Source of the DNA: Pogona vitticeps
Lineage: Eukaryota > Chordata > Lepidosauria > Squamata > Agamidae
DNA: 64,000 nt
Direction of reading: 5' to 3'
Assembly (NCBI RefSeq): GCF_051106095.1
Contig: NC_135783.1
Span: 197,087,447-197,151,446, forward strand
Shown: positions 22,800 to 33,994 of the stretch, in pieces
Position numbering within the stretch: position 1 is the first letter of the stretch
Layout: each line of letters opens with the position of its first letter
Translations under genes and position numbers: made by a program
The notes under the pieces: model-generated
Databases searched by the model: none
Told to the model about the DNA's origin: nothing
What the model saw: the letters and a program-made list of their open reading frames with translations, nothing else

Positions 22800-23380
22800 A
22801 GGGCAGCCCTTTGCCAAATGGTTGAAGTGGCCTTGCCTCTGAGTTATGAAGGCCTGTGTCCATGGAGGAGTCATTGATGCCCTTTTTAAATCACAGGAAT
22901 GGAGCAGAGTACTGTATATAATTTTGTCATGCACCTCTTGCTTGACTTTCCAGAGACTGCAGCAGAGCAGGACCAATTTATTACAAGGCAGTCGTCCTGG
23001 ACTTCACATATGGCAGACACCTAGCAGGGGCTGTATCCACATTGCCGGTGCTGCATGGCTGCTAACTTCTTTTTTTCTTTTTAGAACCCCACTAACATGA
23101 GCTACACAAACCCAATGGAGGGAACGGTAGTGCTTGTTTGTCCTAGCAGCATGAGGAAAAAGGCTGCAGGCACAGGCAGAGCTACTAATGGAAACCTCCT
23201 GTCAGCTCAAATATAGCCAGGGTTGTTGTTGCTGTTAATGATGATGATGATGATGAACTATTTTATATTCACGTGTTGTTCTTTTGTCCTCCAAAGGAGC
23301 CAAGACTGGACAACCTTTCTCCAAACCATGGCATATTGGAACTGGAAGCAAACAGCTTAGGGGCAGATTACCCAAATCCA
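22800..23380. other. Unique spacer
   Basis: A short ATG repeat lies at 23239-23256. No gene is recognised. Confidence 0.3.
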
Positions 23381-23381
23381 A

Positions 23382-23383
23382 AT

Positions 23384-23414
<31 letters not shown>

Positions 23415-23436
23415 TTTTTTTATTTATTTATTTATT

Positions 23437-23498
<62 letters not shown>
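23382..23498. repeat. (ATTT)n then (GTTA)n tetranucleotide tract
   Basis: An ATTT tract (23382-23436) switches abruptly to a GTTA tract (23437-23498). Confidence 0.95.
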
Positions 23499-23727
23499 GT
23501 TTTTTTGTTGTTGTTTTGTTTGAATACTGCCCATTGACCTACTTTGGCAAGTTTTCAACCCAGTAAAACATAAATATAGTACAGTACATAGCAAAGAGCT
23601 CCAAATTAAACTAACTTAAATTAAACAAGAATATAAATAATAAAAATTAAAATGTTTAAAAATAGTCCAGACAGGCAGCAATAAATATGAAGGGCTGATA
23701 CTATCACAGTTTGTTTGTTTGTTTGTT

Positions 23728-25210
23728 TGTTTACCTCACCTTTCTCCTTGAGAAGGATCCAAGGCAGCTTACATCCTTGAAAGACAATATTTAAAGTTGA
23801 AAGCAATGAGTATTCAATGGTGGTTAACATCATTAAAAGATAATATTTAAAGCTAATAACTATGAGTATAAAGAGACATCCTACATCATTAACAGCCAGT
23901 ATTAAGGCCAAGATCAATAAATTTGCACAAAAAAGGCACTCTGAGAAATAGATAACACAAAAATAGAAAACACAAGTAGAATTGAAAATCCAGTCTGAGC
24001 AGTAATGCGTAAGCATCCATCTAAAAATGACCGTCATGTAGGCAGTTGTTGAGGGAAAGCCTGCCGATTCGATTTCGATACCTTTATTGGCATATGAACA
24101 GACAGGAGCAAAACGTAGATACCAACCAAACAATAATCAAGAGAAAAGTAAAGTGAGAAATACACTCAAAACAGCAAGTAATATCATAGGTTGTGGGTTA
24201 AAATAGAAATTTCCAATAGATATCCTGCAACGGCAGATGTAATCAAAGGACAAGAATCACTCAGGAAAAAGGCTAAGGAGTTGGGAAAAAAGGAAAGCCA
24301 CGGTTCTAGGAAAAGCTTTCTCAGAGAAGAATGAGCTGGGCAGTGAAATAAAATATGGTCCAGGGAGTCTGGTAGAGTATGACAGAAAAAAACAGAGCCT
24401 GTTTACACGGGGAATCTTGGAGAAACGGCCTACATGGACCGCCGAAGGGAAAATATTCAGGCGAGCTAGCATAAAAGCTCTTCTCTGACCAGGATTAGTC
24501 AGTGAAGAGAAGTAGTTGGAAGGACGTCCTAGGGAAGGAGGAAGACTGAAAAAAAGAGGAGAACAGGTGGGGTTCAAATTGGTTGAAAGTGTTTCATACT
24601 CAAGCTGCCAGAGTTTGTGCTTGATCAGGGAGTGGGCCTGTTGTAATCCAACATCGAAGAGGGATTCTAGGTTCAGTCCTAAAGAAAGAAGTTTAGAATC
24701 GATCAGTTGGAACCAGTTCGATGTGTAAGAATCGCTAAGAAGATCAAAAAGGAGAGAATTGGGGTTAGAATGAAGATGAATGCGGAGCCAGTATTTGAAG
24801 GTGGTGACCCAGGCAAGAGTAGACGGAAGGTGGGTTCCCAATTCGAGTACCATGGTGGAGAGGCGGATCATATTGGGAACACCTAAGATCTTTCTGAGGA
24901 AAACAGCAGCAATGGAATCAATGTCATGATTTACAGCCTCTATCCAGATGGGCACCCCATAAAAAAGGTGGGATAGAAGTTTACACTGAAAAATATGCAG
25001 GCCTGCCTGAAGAGAAAGGTCTTTGCCTGCTTGTGGCAAGACAGCAAAGATGGGGCCCAGCCTGACTTCCTCCAGTGGGAGGGAGTTCCAGAGGGTGGAC
25101 TCAGGGCCCAAGCTGGGATGCCATGAGCCTGAACGGAAGGGCAGGGCAAGGCAGGCCATAGTGCCCAGGCTGGTCGTGAGCAGAGGCAGGCATGTGAGAA
25201 ACACACACGT
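23728..25210 (-). mobile_element. L2-like LINE tail, split by another LINE
   Basis: Reversed LINE tail: TTACCTCACCTTTCTCCTTG with A-rich repeats (23728-24065), resuming at 25002 with GCCTGCCTGAAGAGAAAGGT. The two parts adjoin as one sequence in related copies at 20740-20770 and 28140-28170. The insert is 24066-25001. Confidence 0.65.
24066..25001 (-). mobile_element. Non-LTR retrotransposon, 5'-truncated, clade uncertain
   Basis: The minus strand encodes about 245 residues ending at 24257, resembling a LINE reverse transcriptase C-terminal region: LLSHLFYGVPIWIEAVNHDI, FLRKILGVPNMIRLS, ELGTHLPSTLAW, then a C-terminal domain with HSLIKHKLWQLEYETL. The tail reads CCAATAAAGGTATCGAAATC. GCCTGCC flanks both sides (24059-24065, 25002-25008). 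I would guess the I/Vingi or a related clade. The coding part looks less decayed than other LINEs here, so it is probably younger. Confidence 0.6.
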
Positions 25211-25989
25211 TTCCTCCCCACTCCCTTTTTTGAGTGAGGCAGAGGGAAGGAAAAGGCAGTGCCAAGCCCTCCAGCACCCCAAGGCCAAGACAAGATGGAC
25301 ACTATGTGCATGTGCTCTTGCTGTCCACTGCCCTGCGTGAGAGGTGTTTTCTAAGGTCCCCTCTCCCACAGCGCATTGAGTCTGAGGATCTTCCTCTGAG
25401 ACAGGTACTGGACTGGACATGACGAAACAGCGGGCTCTGGAGAGAGCCAGCCTTGAATGGGTGGCCAAGGGCTCCTTTAGCACAGGCACAAGCGGGGCAG
25501 GTATCCAGGGCCTTGGTCCACGGGTGACCCACCACCTGCCACCATCTCTCACAGTTGCCTCCCCTCCCCACCTAGAGGGATGTGTGTGTGTGTGTGTGTG
25601 TCTGTGTCTGCGTGTTTTCCTTCCTTCCAGTCCCTCCCACTCTCGTGGTGCAAGGTGGTGCAGCAAGCTGGCTGGCTGGTTATTTCTCAGGGCCCCCCTC
25701 CCTACCCATGAAATGTTTCACAGGAGCAGCATCCCAGTAAACGTCAGAGGAAGTGGGGGAAAGAAAGGGAGCCGGGGTTGGGGGATCAGTTCCCTAATTT
25801 AAAGCTTTGAAAAGGCCGTGTGCTCCTCCTCCTCCTCCTCCTCCGCTCCCCACTCCTCTCCAGGATTTCACTGTTGCTGGCTTAGCCTCTCTTTTCCATC
25901 CCTTGACAAACGCCTCGGGATGCCTTTCAGCCGTACCCAAACAGCCCAGCAAGTACCCTTCACTCCCATGGCTTACATAAGATCTAAAT
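25211..25989. other. GC-rich unique stretch with microsatellites
   Basis: A GT run at 25580-25601 and a CTC run at 25825-25842. No coding sequence is recognised. The 469-codon minus frame starting here is mostly the LINE at 24257-25001 read through into flanking DNA. Confidence 0.4.
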
Positions 25990-26470
25990 TTGGAAAATGG
26001 AGCACTCCGCGTCGAACGTTCCCTCTCAGAACGTGCGCCGAAGGCAGCTAAGATCACCACGGCTTCCTGCTGAAGCACAATCTGGCACTTGGCAAGGAGT
26101 GGGCCATTTAAAACTGTCACTTATCCTCCCACATCTCCACGGCGCAGCCAGGCTGAGGCTGCCTCCCCGTTCGCTCCGGCCTTCTCCAGGCGGCTGGCCT
26201 CTGGCCGCCTTTGAAATCTGTGGGGATGTGAGTCACACGACCGACCCGGGGCCCCTGCAGCTGCATTATTAAGAGTAATTGTGCATTTGCACCAGCCGGT
26301 TCCTTACCCTTTTGAGCTTTTAATGAGGATATTAAATGGAGACACACAGCAAATTTGTACTGCGCATTTGACTCCAAGCGTTCAGACTTCCTCATGACTT
26401 TGCGCAGTGCATGTTTCCTATACGGAGCTCTTGTCTTTCGCAATGTCTGTCCAATGTCTGTCCGTCCATC
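25990..26470. other. Possible conserved non-coding element, GC-rich then AT-rich
   Basis: The block is free of repeats, contains CpG-bearing words (CCGCGTCGAACGTT, ACGTGCGCCG) and then homeodomain-like AT words (GCATTATTAAGAGTAATTG, TTTTAATGAGGATATTAAAT). This is how many vertebrate enhancers near developmental genes look. No alignment was possible. Confidence 0.35.
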
Positions 26471-26940
26471 CATCCGTCTGATGTGGGAAAACTGCTTCCG
26501 TGGTGATACTCAGACAGGGAAAGGGGCAGAGTAACTGGCAGTGAAGTTTGTGGAATGGACTGATAGGGTTACTGCACCAAAGATTATGCCACAGCTAACA
26601 AGTCGCCCTCCTGTTTCACAGTGGTAGCTGGTTGCCAGGAGCAGAATGAAACACATCCAACTTACTCCCATGGCCCTTGTTGTTCTTCTAAATGCAAGTA
26701 TGGGCAGAGTGGAGCTGACGGTTGATTCACGCCTGTGTTAGGCTGTGGTTGTTGCATGATATTCACACCACCCTGCCACCCAGCTATGGTGGAAAGCCTC
26801 CTGCGCATCGGGCATGGGATAAGACGGTATGTAGTCCTGACCTGTATGTGTCAGGCTTCCTTTCCTTCTATATCGGATTAAAATAAAATAAAATACAGCA
26901 CTTTGCATAAGCTTTTAGAGCATTTCATATATATCACCAG
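26471..26940. other. Unique spacer
   Basis: No gene or repeat is recognised beyond a short AAAATA run at 26880-26894. Confidence 0.3.
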
Positions 26941-27035
26941 AACTTGGGAAAGTTAATTGTTGGGGACTACAACTCCCATTCACCACACTGGCAGGGGTGG
27001 TGGTGTTCCTGAGAATTAAACTCCAACATAGTCAT
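26941..27035. mobile_element. Worn fold-back element fragment
   Basis: GTTGGGGACTACAACTCCCA resembles the interior of the palindromic hAT-like families, but no ends can be placed. Confidence 0.3.
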
Positions 27036-27128
27036 TCTCCCAAGCTCCATGCATTGTAGATGGCTGATTGAGAGAGTTGTGGCCAATCAGCTGCAGGAGA
27101 TCTTGGAAGATACTGATAGTCTGCACAG

Positions 27129-27265
27129 CAGTTGTTCCCAACCTTGGGTGACCCAGGTGTTCTTGGACCGCAATTCCCAGAAGCCTTTGCTATTAGCTGT
27201 GCTCGCTGGGGTTTCTGGGAGTGGCACTCGAAGATCACCTGGGTGATCCAAGGTTGGGAACCATG
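27129..27265. mobile_element. hAT-like MITE
   Basis: CAGTTGTTCCCAACCTTGGG and CCAAGGTTGGGAACCATG are inverted ends. The interior has the paired GGACCGCAATTCCCAG and CTGGGAGTGGCACTCGAAG words. No flanking duplication remains. Confidence 0.7.
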
Positions 27266-27392
27266 GGTCTAGATCCATTTCAATCAGGGTTTCAGCCATG
27301 CCATGGTACAAAGATTGCCCTGGTCAGTCTTAAGGAAGGCTGAATGAAGGTCTGCCTGCTGGTTCTCCTGGATCTCTCAGCAGCTCTTGATA

Positions 27393-27653
27393 CAGTGGAC
27401 CCTTGACTTACAGACGGCTTGACTAACAGACTTTTTGAGTTACAGACTTCTCTGGCCACAAAATTTAGGTTTGACTTGCAGACTGAGATTTGACTTACAG
27501 ACCAGAAAAAAACCAAAATGGAACAAAAACGGCCTGTTACGGGATTAATCAGTTTTCAATGCACTGTAGGCCAATGGAGACTTGACTTACAGACTTTTTG
27601 ACTTGAGAACCGCCTTCCAATATGGATTAAGTTCTCAAGTCAAGACCCCACTG
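27393..27653. mobile_element. Tigger-like MITE, 261 bp, inside the L2
   Basis: The ends CAGTGGACCCTTGACTTACA and CAAGTCAAGACCCCACTG are flanked by TA (27391-27392, 27654-27655). Confidence 0.85.
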
Positions 27654-27904
27654 TACTATTGGACATGGTATCCTCCTAGATGGATTTTGGGGGCTAGGTA
27701 TCAGGGGCCCTGATCTTCTCTGGTTCCTGTCTTCTCTCAGCAGGGATGATCTCTTGATTCCTTAGGTCCTCCATTATATACAGAAGCTTCAGTAGGGCCA
27801 CAATGTAGCAGCCAAGCTGATTTTCGGTGCAAGGAAATTTGATCCTATCTCCCCAATCCTGGTTCACCGACTTCCTGTTAGTTTCCATGCCAGTCTCAAA
27901 GTGC

Positions 27905-28178
27905 TGATTTATTTATTCTTATTTATTTAGAACATTTTACCCTACCTTTCTCCTTAAAAACTGGCGGTGTGCATTATTAAAAGACAATATTTAAAGCTAA
28001 AAACAGTAAGTATACAAATACTTTTATAAAAAAATCTAATAAATACCACACTAAAAAAAACAATAAAGAAAAGCAACACCAGAAACACATCCAAGGCAGT
28101 TAGGTACAACACTCCATTTAAAAAGCCTGGTCAATAAGGGAAAGCTTGCCTGAAGAGGAAGGTCTTTGCCTGCTTACG
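27905..28178 (-). mobile_element. Reversed L2-like tail inside the L2
   Basis: ATTTTACCCTACCTTTCTCC with A-rich lines, then GGGAAAGCTTGCCTGAAGAG, is the same reversed tail as at 23728-25030. It lies between VSFHASLKVL and CKALKW of the host LINE frame, so it is an insertion. The target duplication is unclear. Confidence 0.6.
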
Positions 28179-28403
28179 TGCAAAGCCCTTAAATGGTTCG
28201 GGACCTCAATACCTGTTGGAGCCTCTCTCTCAAAGAACAGGTACCCATTTCATACACAGTCCTCCCAGGCCCCACTTCTGAGGGCAGCCACTCAAAGAGA
28301 GGTGAGAAGCACACCGACTAGGAAGCAAGCCTTCTTGGTTGTGGCCCCATCCCTCTGGAATAGTGTTCCATTGGAAGTCCGCCAGGCCCCTTCCCTCCTA
28401 ACT

Positions 28404-28767
28404 AGAGATGGGCACGAACCTCGATTTGGACGTTTGTGCCTGTTTGTATGCGCATCATATGAACTTGTGGTGCTGCGCATTCCCTTCCCTCACACACACG
28501 CTCCTCTCCTTCATCTCTTCGCCTGTTCAGCCAGTCTCCAGCAGGAGCATGGGCTTCCCTGCCCCACCTCCTTGGCTGATTGCCCACTCAGATAAGGAGG
28601 CGGGTCAGGGAAGCCTGTGTTCCTGCCAGGGATTGGTCGAACAGCCAAAGATGAGGAGTAGAGGAGCACGCACTGGCTGGTGAGAGGGGCACTGGCCGGG
28701 GAAGGGCTCTGGTTCTGCGCATACAAACCGGCATGAGCCTACGAACTGAGGTTTGTGATAATCTCTT
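28404..28767. mobile_element. Fold-back hAT-like element inside the L2
   Basis: It starts AGAGATGGGCACGAACCTC and ends GAGGTTTGTGATAATCTCT, imperfect inverted copies. CTCCTAACT occurs on both sides (28395-28403 and 28768-28776), compatible with an 8-bp hAT duplication. Same family as 19241-19506. Confidence 0.75.
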
Positions 28768-29055
28768 CTCCTAACTTTCAGGAACCTTGTGAAGGCACAG
28801 CTGTATAAAGATGCTTTCAGCTACATACTCCTCTGAGGTCAATTTATGACCCATCATTATGCATCATGTTACATGTCATTATGTGGTCTGTCAGTCTTGG
28901 CTTGGTTTTGTTCTTACCTTGTTTGTTGTGGGTTCGGGGTTAGAGAGTTCGTGAGGTTAATATTCTTGCATGTTATTTTTTAATGTAAACTGTCCAGAGT
29001 ATTGATCTTCCACTAAGTCAGGCAGTATAGAAATTGGATAAAATAAATGAAATAA

Positions 29056-30176
29056 ATAGCCATTTCTTTTCACACAAGTAGCTGAGCACACGCCCTACTG
29101 AACTAAAGCAGGCTTGCTTACCATCAGATATCTACAGGAGTTCTCTGTGATGGATATTTTCCATTGATGCTTCTTATCTATCCTGCTTCTAAAATTTGAA
29201 ATAAGACTCTGTATCAGGGCCATTTTCCCTTGTTAATGCATTGCCTTTTGATTCTCAACCACAAGTATAATTGCAGTCACCATGTAAGATAAACAGAGCT
29301 TGGAAAGTGTTGTGGATAATTGGTAATTCCTTTTTGGTTAGCAGTGTATCAGATTCAAACAACAACGGCATAAAGAAAGTGTAAGTGAATAGCTCAAGTC
29401 CCAGAGTCAACCCCCTTCACAATAACTAGCATTTTATCTGTTAAAAATCACTATGGAAGCATTTTAAGTAGAAAAAAGAAACATATCTTTACTTATAGTT
29501 GTGATCAGTAGTTACAAACAGAAGAATAAAAGGAAGGCTGCAATTTCAGCACACTGGATAAGGGTCAGAGGAAGAATGAGCAAACAAAAGCAAGCAGGGC
29601 GAATGGGCAAGGTGGAAATGTGGGGGCTTGTTTCAAATGCCAGAGGCACGAGGGGGGGAACTATGTTAATTGGTTAGTGGCAAAAAGAGGCAGTCACCTT
29701 AGCTTGTGAAAGCTCCCTTCCACTAATACTCAGCATTAACTGCATGCAGAGTGGTTATTATCCCAACAGAAAGTTCCCTTTAAAAAGTAATGGCTTAAAT
29801 AGCTAGATCCTATTACAGTTATAATTTTTTAAAGTAACTCTGTCCATATTAATCATATGTGAGCAAAACAGTTGATTACTTTTCAAAGCCAAGTCGAAAT
29901 ATTAAAAGCCACTGAAACTTTGTAGAAAACACACCAGAGTAGTAAAGCCAAACCCCAATAACTGTAACTTAATCTGTTATGGTTGAATTGCAAAGGGAGT
30001 GAAGTTACTCTTTGCTTACCTTGCAGCCATAATGCACCTATTATGGATTAGTTGCTGCACAAAGAAATTCATTGCAAGTGATTTTATTTACAACAAGTTA
30101 TTTCCAAGTGCTTAACATATTATTGGCTGAAATCCTGTTCCAGTGCACAACAGGAATGATGTCAGCTGCAGCAAAG
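29056..30176. other. Unique AT-rich spacer
   Basis: No gene or repeat is recognised. The phrase GGCTGAAATCCTGTTC at 30125 recurs at 48868, so it may mark a short dispersed repeat. Confidence 0.35.
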
Positions 30177-30178
30177 TA

Positions 30179-30599
30179 CAGTGGTGCCTTGCTTAACGGG
30201 TGCCCCGTTTAACGACAAAATCACATAGCGATTAACTTTTTGTGGTCACTTTGTGATGTTCCCTATGGGGAAAAATCACTTTGCAATGATCGGTACCCTG
30301 TTTTGCTTACCTATCATAGCAAAGCGATGATTTTTTAACAGCTGATTGGCGGTTCCAAAATGGCTACTGGGTAAAAAAATGGCCGCCCACTGTTTTCTGG
30401 GACGGATTCCTCGCTTACCAGGCAGCGAAAATGGCCACTGTATGGAGGATTTTCGCTTAAAGGTGAGTCTGAAGCCCATAGGAACACATTGAAGGGGTTT
30501 CAGTGCATTCCTATGGGCTTTTTAATATCGCATAGCGACGAAATCGCTTTGCGGCGATTTTTACTGCACCAATTATTGTCGCTATGCAAGGCACCACTG
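30179..30599. mobile_element. Tigger-like MITE, 421 bp
   Basis: The ends CAGTGGTGCCTTGCTTAACG and GCTATGCAAGGCACCACTG are flanked by TA (30177-30178, 30600-30601). The interior has self-complementary CCTATGGG/CCCATAGG words. Confidence 0.85.
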
Positions 30600-31108
30600 T
30601 ACTATGGATTAAAGGCTTCCTTTGGTGGTTTCAGGGTGGATGTGACTCATACACTCTGCAGTGAAGGCTTTCTTCAGCAATTTGCCACTGATGATGACAT
30701 TGTTCCTGCTGCGAATGGGGAACTGGGCAACAGGATTTCAGCCACTGTGCTCTTGTGTTAACACTCAGTCATTCACAGTACAGGCAGAACTCCAGCCCTA
30801 CCAGGGATAAGAAAGAGATTCATTTGGTTTGCATTTTGCTACAAACTAATCAGTCAAACTTCCTGAATTAACATGTGAACCAGAACAAAAGTATCCCTCC
30901 ATTTTTGTTTTTCTGCTAATGCTACAATGTACAGTAGGACCCCCTTATCCACGGAATCAGTATCTGCTGAATCACTTGTCCACAATCTGAAAATATTAAA
31001 AATATTAAAAGAAAAATCCCTATATATAAGAATGAAATTACCAGAACTGGCTACTAGAGGGAGCCAGACACTATGCTATGTATGGTGTTTGGTAGAGAAA
31101 TATATTTC

Positions 31109-33189
31109 TTCTTCTTTTGTTTTGTTTTCCATTTTAAATTTATTTTATAGGTTGGGTGTAGGGACAGGGGACAGGGGATTGAACAGGGGTTGTAAATCCA
31201 CATGAACATTTTACAGTACTCATTCTTATCTATTACATTTCAAAGATACATAAGTTTCTTGTGTAGCTTATTTATAATACACATTCTATTTCTAGATTAA
31301 TCTTAGGCTTTCAATTATCAAATATTAATTTGCATTCTATTTCTAAGCCAATCATAAAATTTATGCCAACAATCTTCATGATTCATCTTTCTTGTTGAGT
31401 CTAGCCATTCTGATAGTTTATCCATTTCCACCATATCCAGGATTTTTGCTATTAACTCCTCTTGTGATGGATTCTCTGAGCCTTTCCAATGTTTAGCAAA
31501 AAGAATTCTTCCAGCTGTCAAGATATGGATGGCTAAATATTTTTCCATTGGATCTATTGAATCCAGGATTATATTTAGAATAAAAAAATTCAGGGGTTAC
31601 AGTCATCAGAATCTCTAGAACCTGTTGCAAAATGATTTCAACTCTTTTCCAATATTTTTGGGCTTTCCCACATGATCACCACATATGATAAAAAGAACCT
31701 TCTTTTTGGTTACATCTCCAACAAAGATTTGAAATTTTAATATCCATTTTGGCTAATTTTGTGGGAGTTATATACCACTTATTAATCATTTTAATTTTTT
31801 TTTTCTTTAAAAGCTACTGACTTAGTGAGTTTTATGTTGTTGTTTTTGTATTTGTTCCCACTGATCCAAACCTATATTGTGCCCAATATCCTGTGCCCAC
31901 CTTATCATACATTCCTTATCTACCTCCTCCTGGGTATCAAAATCCAATAAAAATTATATAATGCTTTAGTGTGCTTGTCTTTGGTATCCAGGAGGACTCT
32001 GTCAAGGGGAGTGTTGTCTACATAAAAACCTTGCTGCTTATCTTTACCACATCTTGAAGTTAATTGAGAATGTGACCACAAATCTATATCAAATCCCTGC
32101 ATCATTAATACATCTTTGTTTTTTAATGTTCCACCTGGTTTTAGTACTGCTCTATACATTAAGATTTTCTTGTTTTCTTTCAAGTTTGGAAGAGAAAATG
32201 CCTCCACTGGTGTTACCTGGTATTTTGACATAGATTAGTCTTTGAATTTTAGTCCAAGACCATAGTAAAGATTTTCTCAAAATATGGTTATTGAATTGTT
32301 TAAAATCATCCAGTCTACTGTACCAAAGAAAGGCATGCCACCCCCATTTTAAATCATGACCTTCCAATTTTAACAGTCTTAGATTTTCCAATAAAATCCA
32401 ATCTTTAATCCACATTAATGATGCAGCCCTATAATAAAGCATCCAATTTGGAAGACCCATTCCTCCTCTCTGTTTCCTGTCCTGAAGTGACTTTAATTTT
32501 ATCCTTGGTTTCTTAACAAGGAACTTATGAATCACCAGCAGTGAGTTGTTGGACTGTATTACTATTACTTGGTCTGTAATGTTGTATGTTGTGTGGATAC
32601 TGTGTATTCTTAGGTGGGGTTCTGGGTTTTAGGATTGTTACGAGGGTGTGTGTGTGTGTGTTTTGGTCTGGTCTCTGAGTGTTCTTTGTGAATTTTGTTG
32701 TATGCATATACAGTGTATATACGTTCAATGACAATAAATTATTATATATTATATATTATATTCCCTTGCCAAACAAATTTAGACATAATCTGATCAAGTT
32801 CTTTAAATATTGATTGTTTCAGAATCAGTAGAATGTTTTGGAATAAAAAAAATTAACTTTGGTAAAATATTCATTTTGACTGTTGTAAGTCTGCCCATCA
32901 TTGTTAATTGTAGATTTCCCCATCTAGTAAAGTCTCTTTATTTCTTCCATCAATTTCAGAAAATTATGTTTAATTAAGGTACTTTTTTTGGTAAAGTTTA
33001 TTCCAAGATATTTTACTTTCTTTCTCTCCTGGAAATTTGTAAGATTCAAGAGGTCATCTATTTCTTTACATTGCATGTTTTTAGATAATTTTTTTGTCTT
33101 TCTATGGTTTATTTTCAGGCCTGCCATTTCTCCAAACTCTTTTAATTCTTTCATAAGTGCTTTAGTTCATTCTTGTGGATCTTCCACCG
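31109..33189 (-). mobile_element. L1 LINE, 5'-truncated, with 16-bp target duplication
   Basis: The minus strand encodes ORF2 pieces in order: GEMAGLKINHRKTKKLSKN and VKYLGINFTKK (33154-32924, reverse transcriptase end), KPRIKLKSLQDRKQRGGMGL and PNWMLYYRAASLMWIKDW (32535-32152), then a C-terminal part with KHWKGSENPSQEEL and FYDWLRNRMQINI ending at 31318. The order and phrases fit vertebrate L1 ORF2. Several frame breaks separate the pieces. TAGAGAAATATATTTC occurs at 31093-31108 and 33190-33205, an exact duplication of the target. A second insert lies at about 32536-32758. Confidence 0.9.
32536..32758 (+). mobile_element. LINE or SINE 3' end inserted in the L1
   Basis: It interrupts the L1 frame before KKPRIKLK. 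It ends in AATTTTGTTGTATGCATATA and TTCAATGACAATAAATT, then (TATAT)-rich DNA, a tail type seen on L2-like or related LINEs. A GT run lies at 32647-32661. Exact ends are uncertain. Confidence 0.5.
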
Positions 33190-33399
33190 TAGAGAAATAT
33201 ATTTCCATGGTGTTGTTGCCAGAACTGGCCATTGGAAGGAGCCAGGTACCACGATGTATATAACATTCACTATTATAATATTGCTCCGTGTTTTTCAGCA
33301 TCTGTGGAGGTGGGGGGTTGGCTTGGGATTTGATCCCTCATGCATATGGAGATCCTGCTGTACTTTGACAATTTTTTAAAAAGTGAATGCTGGAGGATG

Positions 33400-33610
33400 T
33401 GTACATTAGAGAAAACTGAATAAAAAGGCATAACTTAGGGCAAGGTGCATACAAACATTGTGCTTTGGAGAAAATTACATATGGGAAAATGCACATTTAT
33501 AGAAACTGCATATAAAAATGGGTCTGGATTCACAGGTGCACTTTGAGGAACACATTTGAAAACCAATGTAAAAATGGAGCAGAATACATTTTTGCTTTGG
33601 AAAATGCCAG
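33400..33610. repeat. Quasi-periodic GAAAA-ATGCA tract
   Basis: Words such as GGAGAAAATTACATA, GGGAAAATGCACATTT, AACTGCATATAAAAATG and TTTGGAAAATGCC recur every 20-40 bases. It resembles a worn tandem repeat and has a counterpart at 14460-14650. Confidence 0.35.
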
Positions 33611-33679
33611 TATTATACACATCAGTTTTGCTGGATCCATCCATCCCTAAGCTGTGTAACAAGAGGTGGAGAGATCACA

Positions 33680-33910
33680 CAGCCTTCAAGGTGTTGTCAG
33701 ACTACAAAGCCCATAAGGCTTTCCCAGCACCATTCCTGGTCAGGGATAATGACAGTTGCGCTCCACATAAACGTGAAGGTCCTGCCCTGTCTTACGAGAA
33801 ACATATCAGGCTAAAACAAAAAGAAAAAAAAAAGAAAAAAAACATCACAGTACCTTAAAGACTAACTGCTAAGCTTTCATGGACAAGTCCACCTCAGAAA
33901 GGTTTACTGA
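33680..33910. repeat. Mixed fold-back and SINE-like fragments
   Basis: GTCAGACTACAAAGCCCATA is hAT-like interior wording. AGTACCTTAAAGACTAACTG and GCTTTCATGGACAAGTCC (33850-33895) resemble a sauropsid tRNA SINE in reverse. An A-rich run joins them. Confidence 0.35.
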
Positions 33911-33994
33911 GAACTGAGGTTCCTTTGCTTGGCAATTTGAAATGGAATTTCTGAAACGTGCTAAGATCTCTCATTCCACAAGTGGGTGGGAGGG

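Larger units (their letters stand above)
27300..29055 (+). mobile_element. L2-like LINE split by three later insertions
   Basis: The plus strand encodes reverse transcriptase pieces in order: LLVLLDLSAALDT (ends 27390, the catalytic-core DxxxAFDT-type motif), then after an insert GILLDGF and LGIRGPDLLWF, then AAKLIFGARKFDPISPILVH (27800-27860), then CKALKWFG and LVVAPSLWNSVPLEVRQAPSLL (28180-28400). The tail at 28980-29055 reads AATGTAAACTGTCCAGAGTA and ends in AAATAAATGAAATAAATA. Inserts are 27393-27653, about 27905-28178 and 28404-28767. The DD motif region is missing, so it is an internally deleted copy. Confidence 0.75.
30932..33360. mobile_element. Tigger-like element split by an L1
   Basis: The left end CAGTAGGACCCCCTTATCCA and the right end ATATGGAGATCCTGCTG are inverted, with TA on each side (30930-30931, 33361-33362). 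The two halves (30932-31108 and 33190-33360) share the palindromic GCCAGAACTGGC-type words, and the L1 lies between them. Confidence 0.75.

Noticed and set aside
23437-23498. Telomere-like repeat
   Set aside because: The unit is GTTA (four bases), not the vertebrate TTAGGG hexamer.
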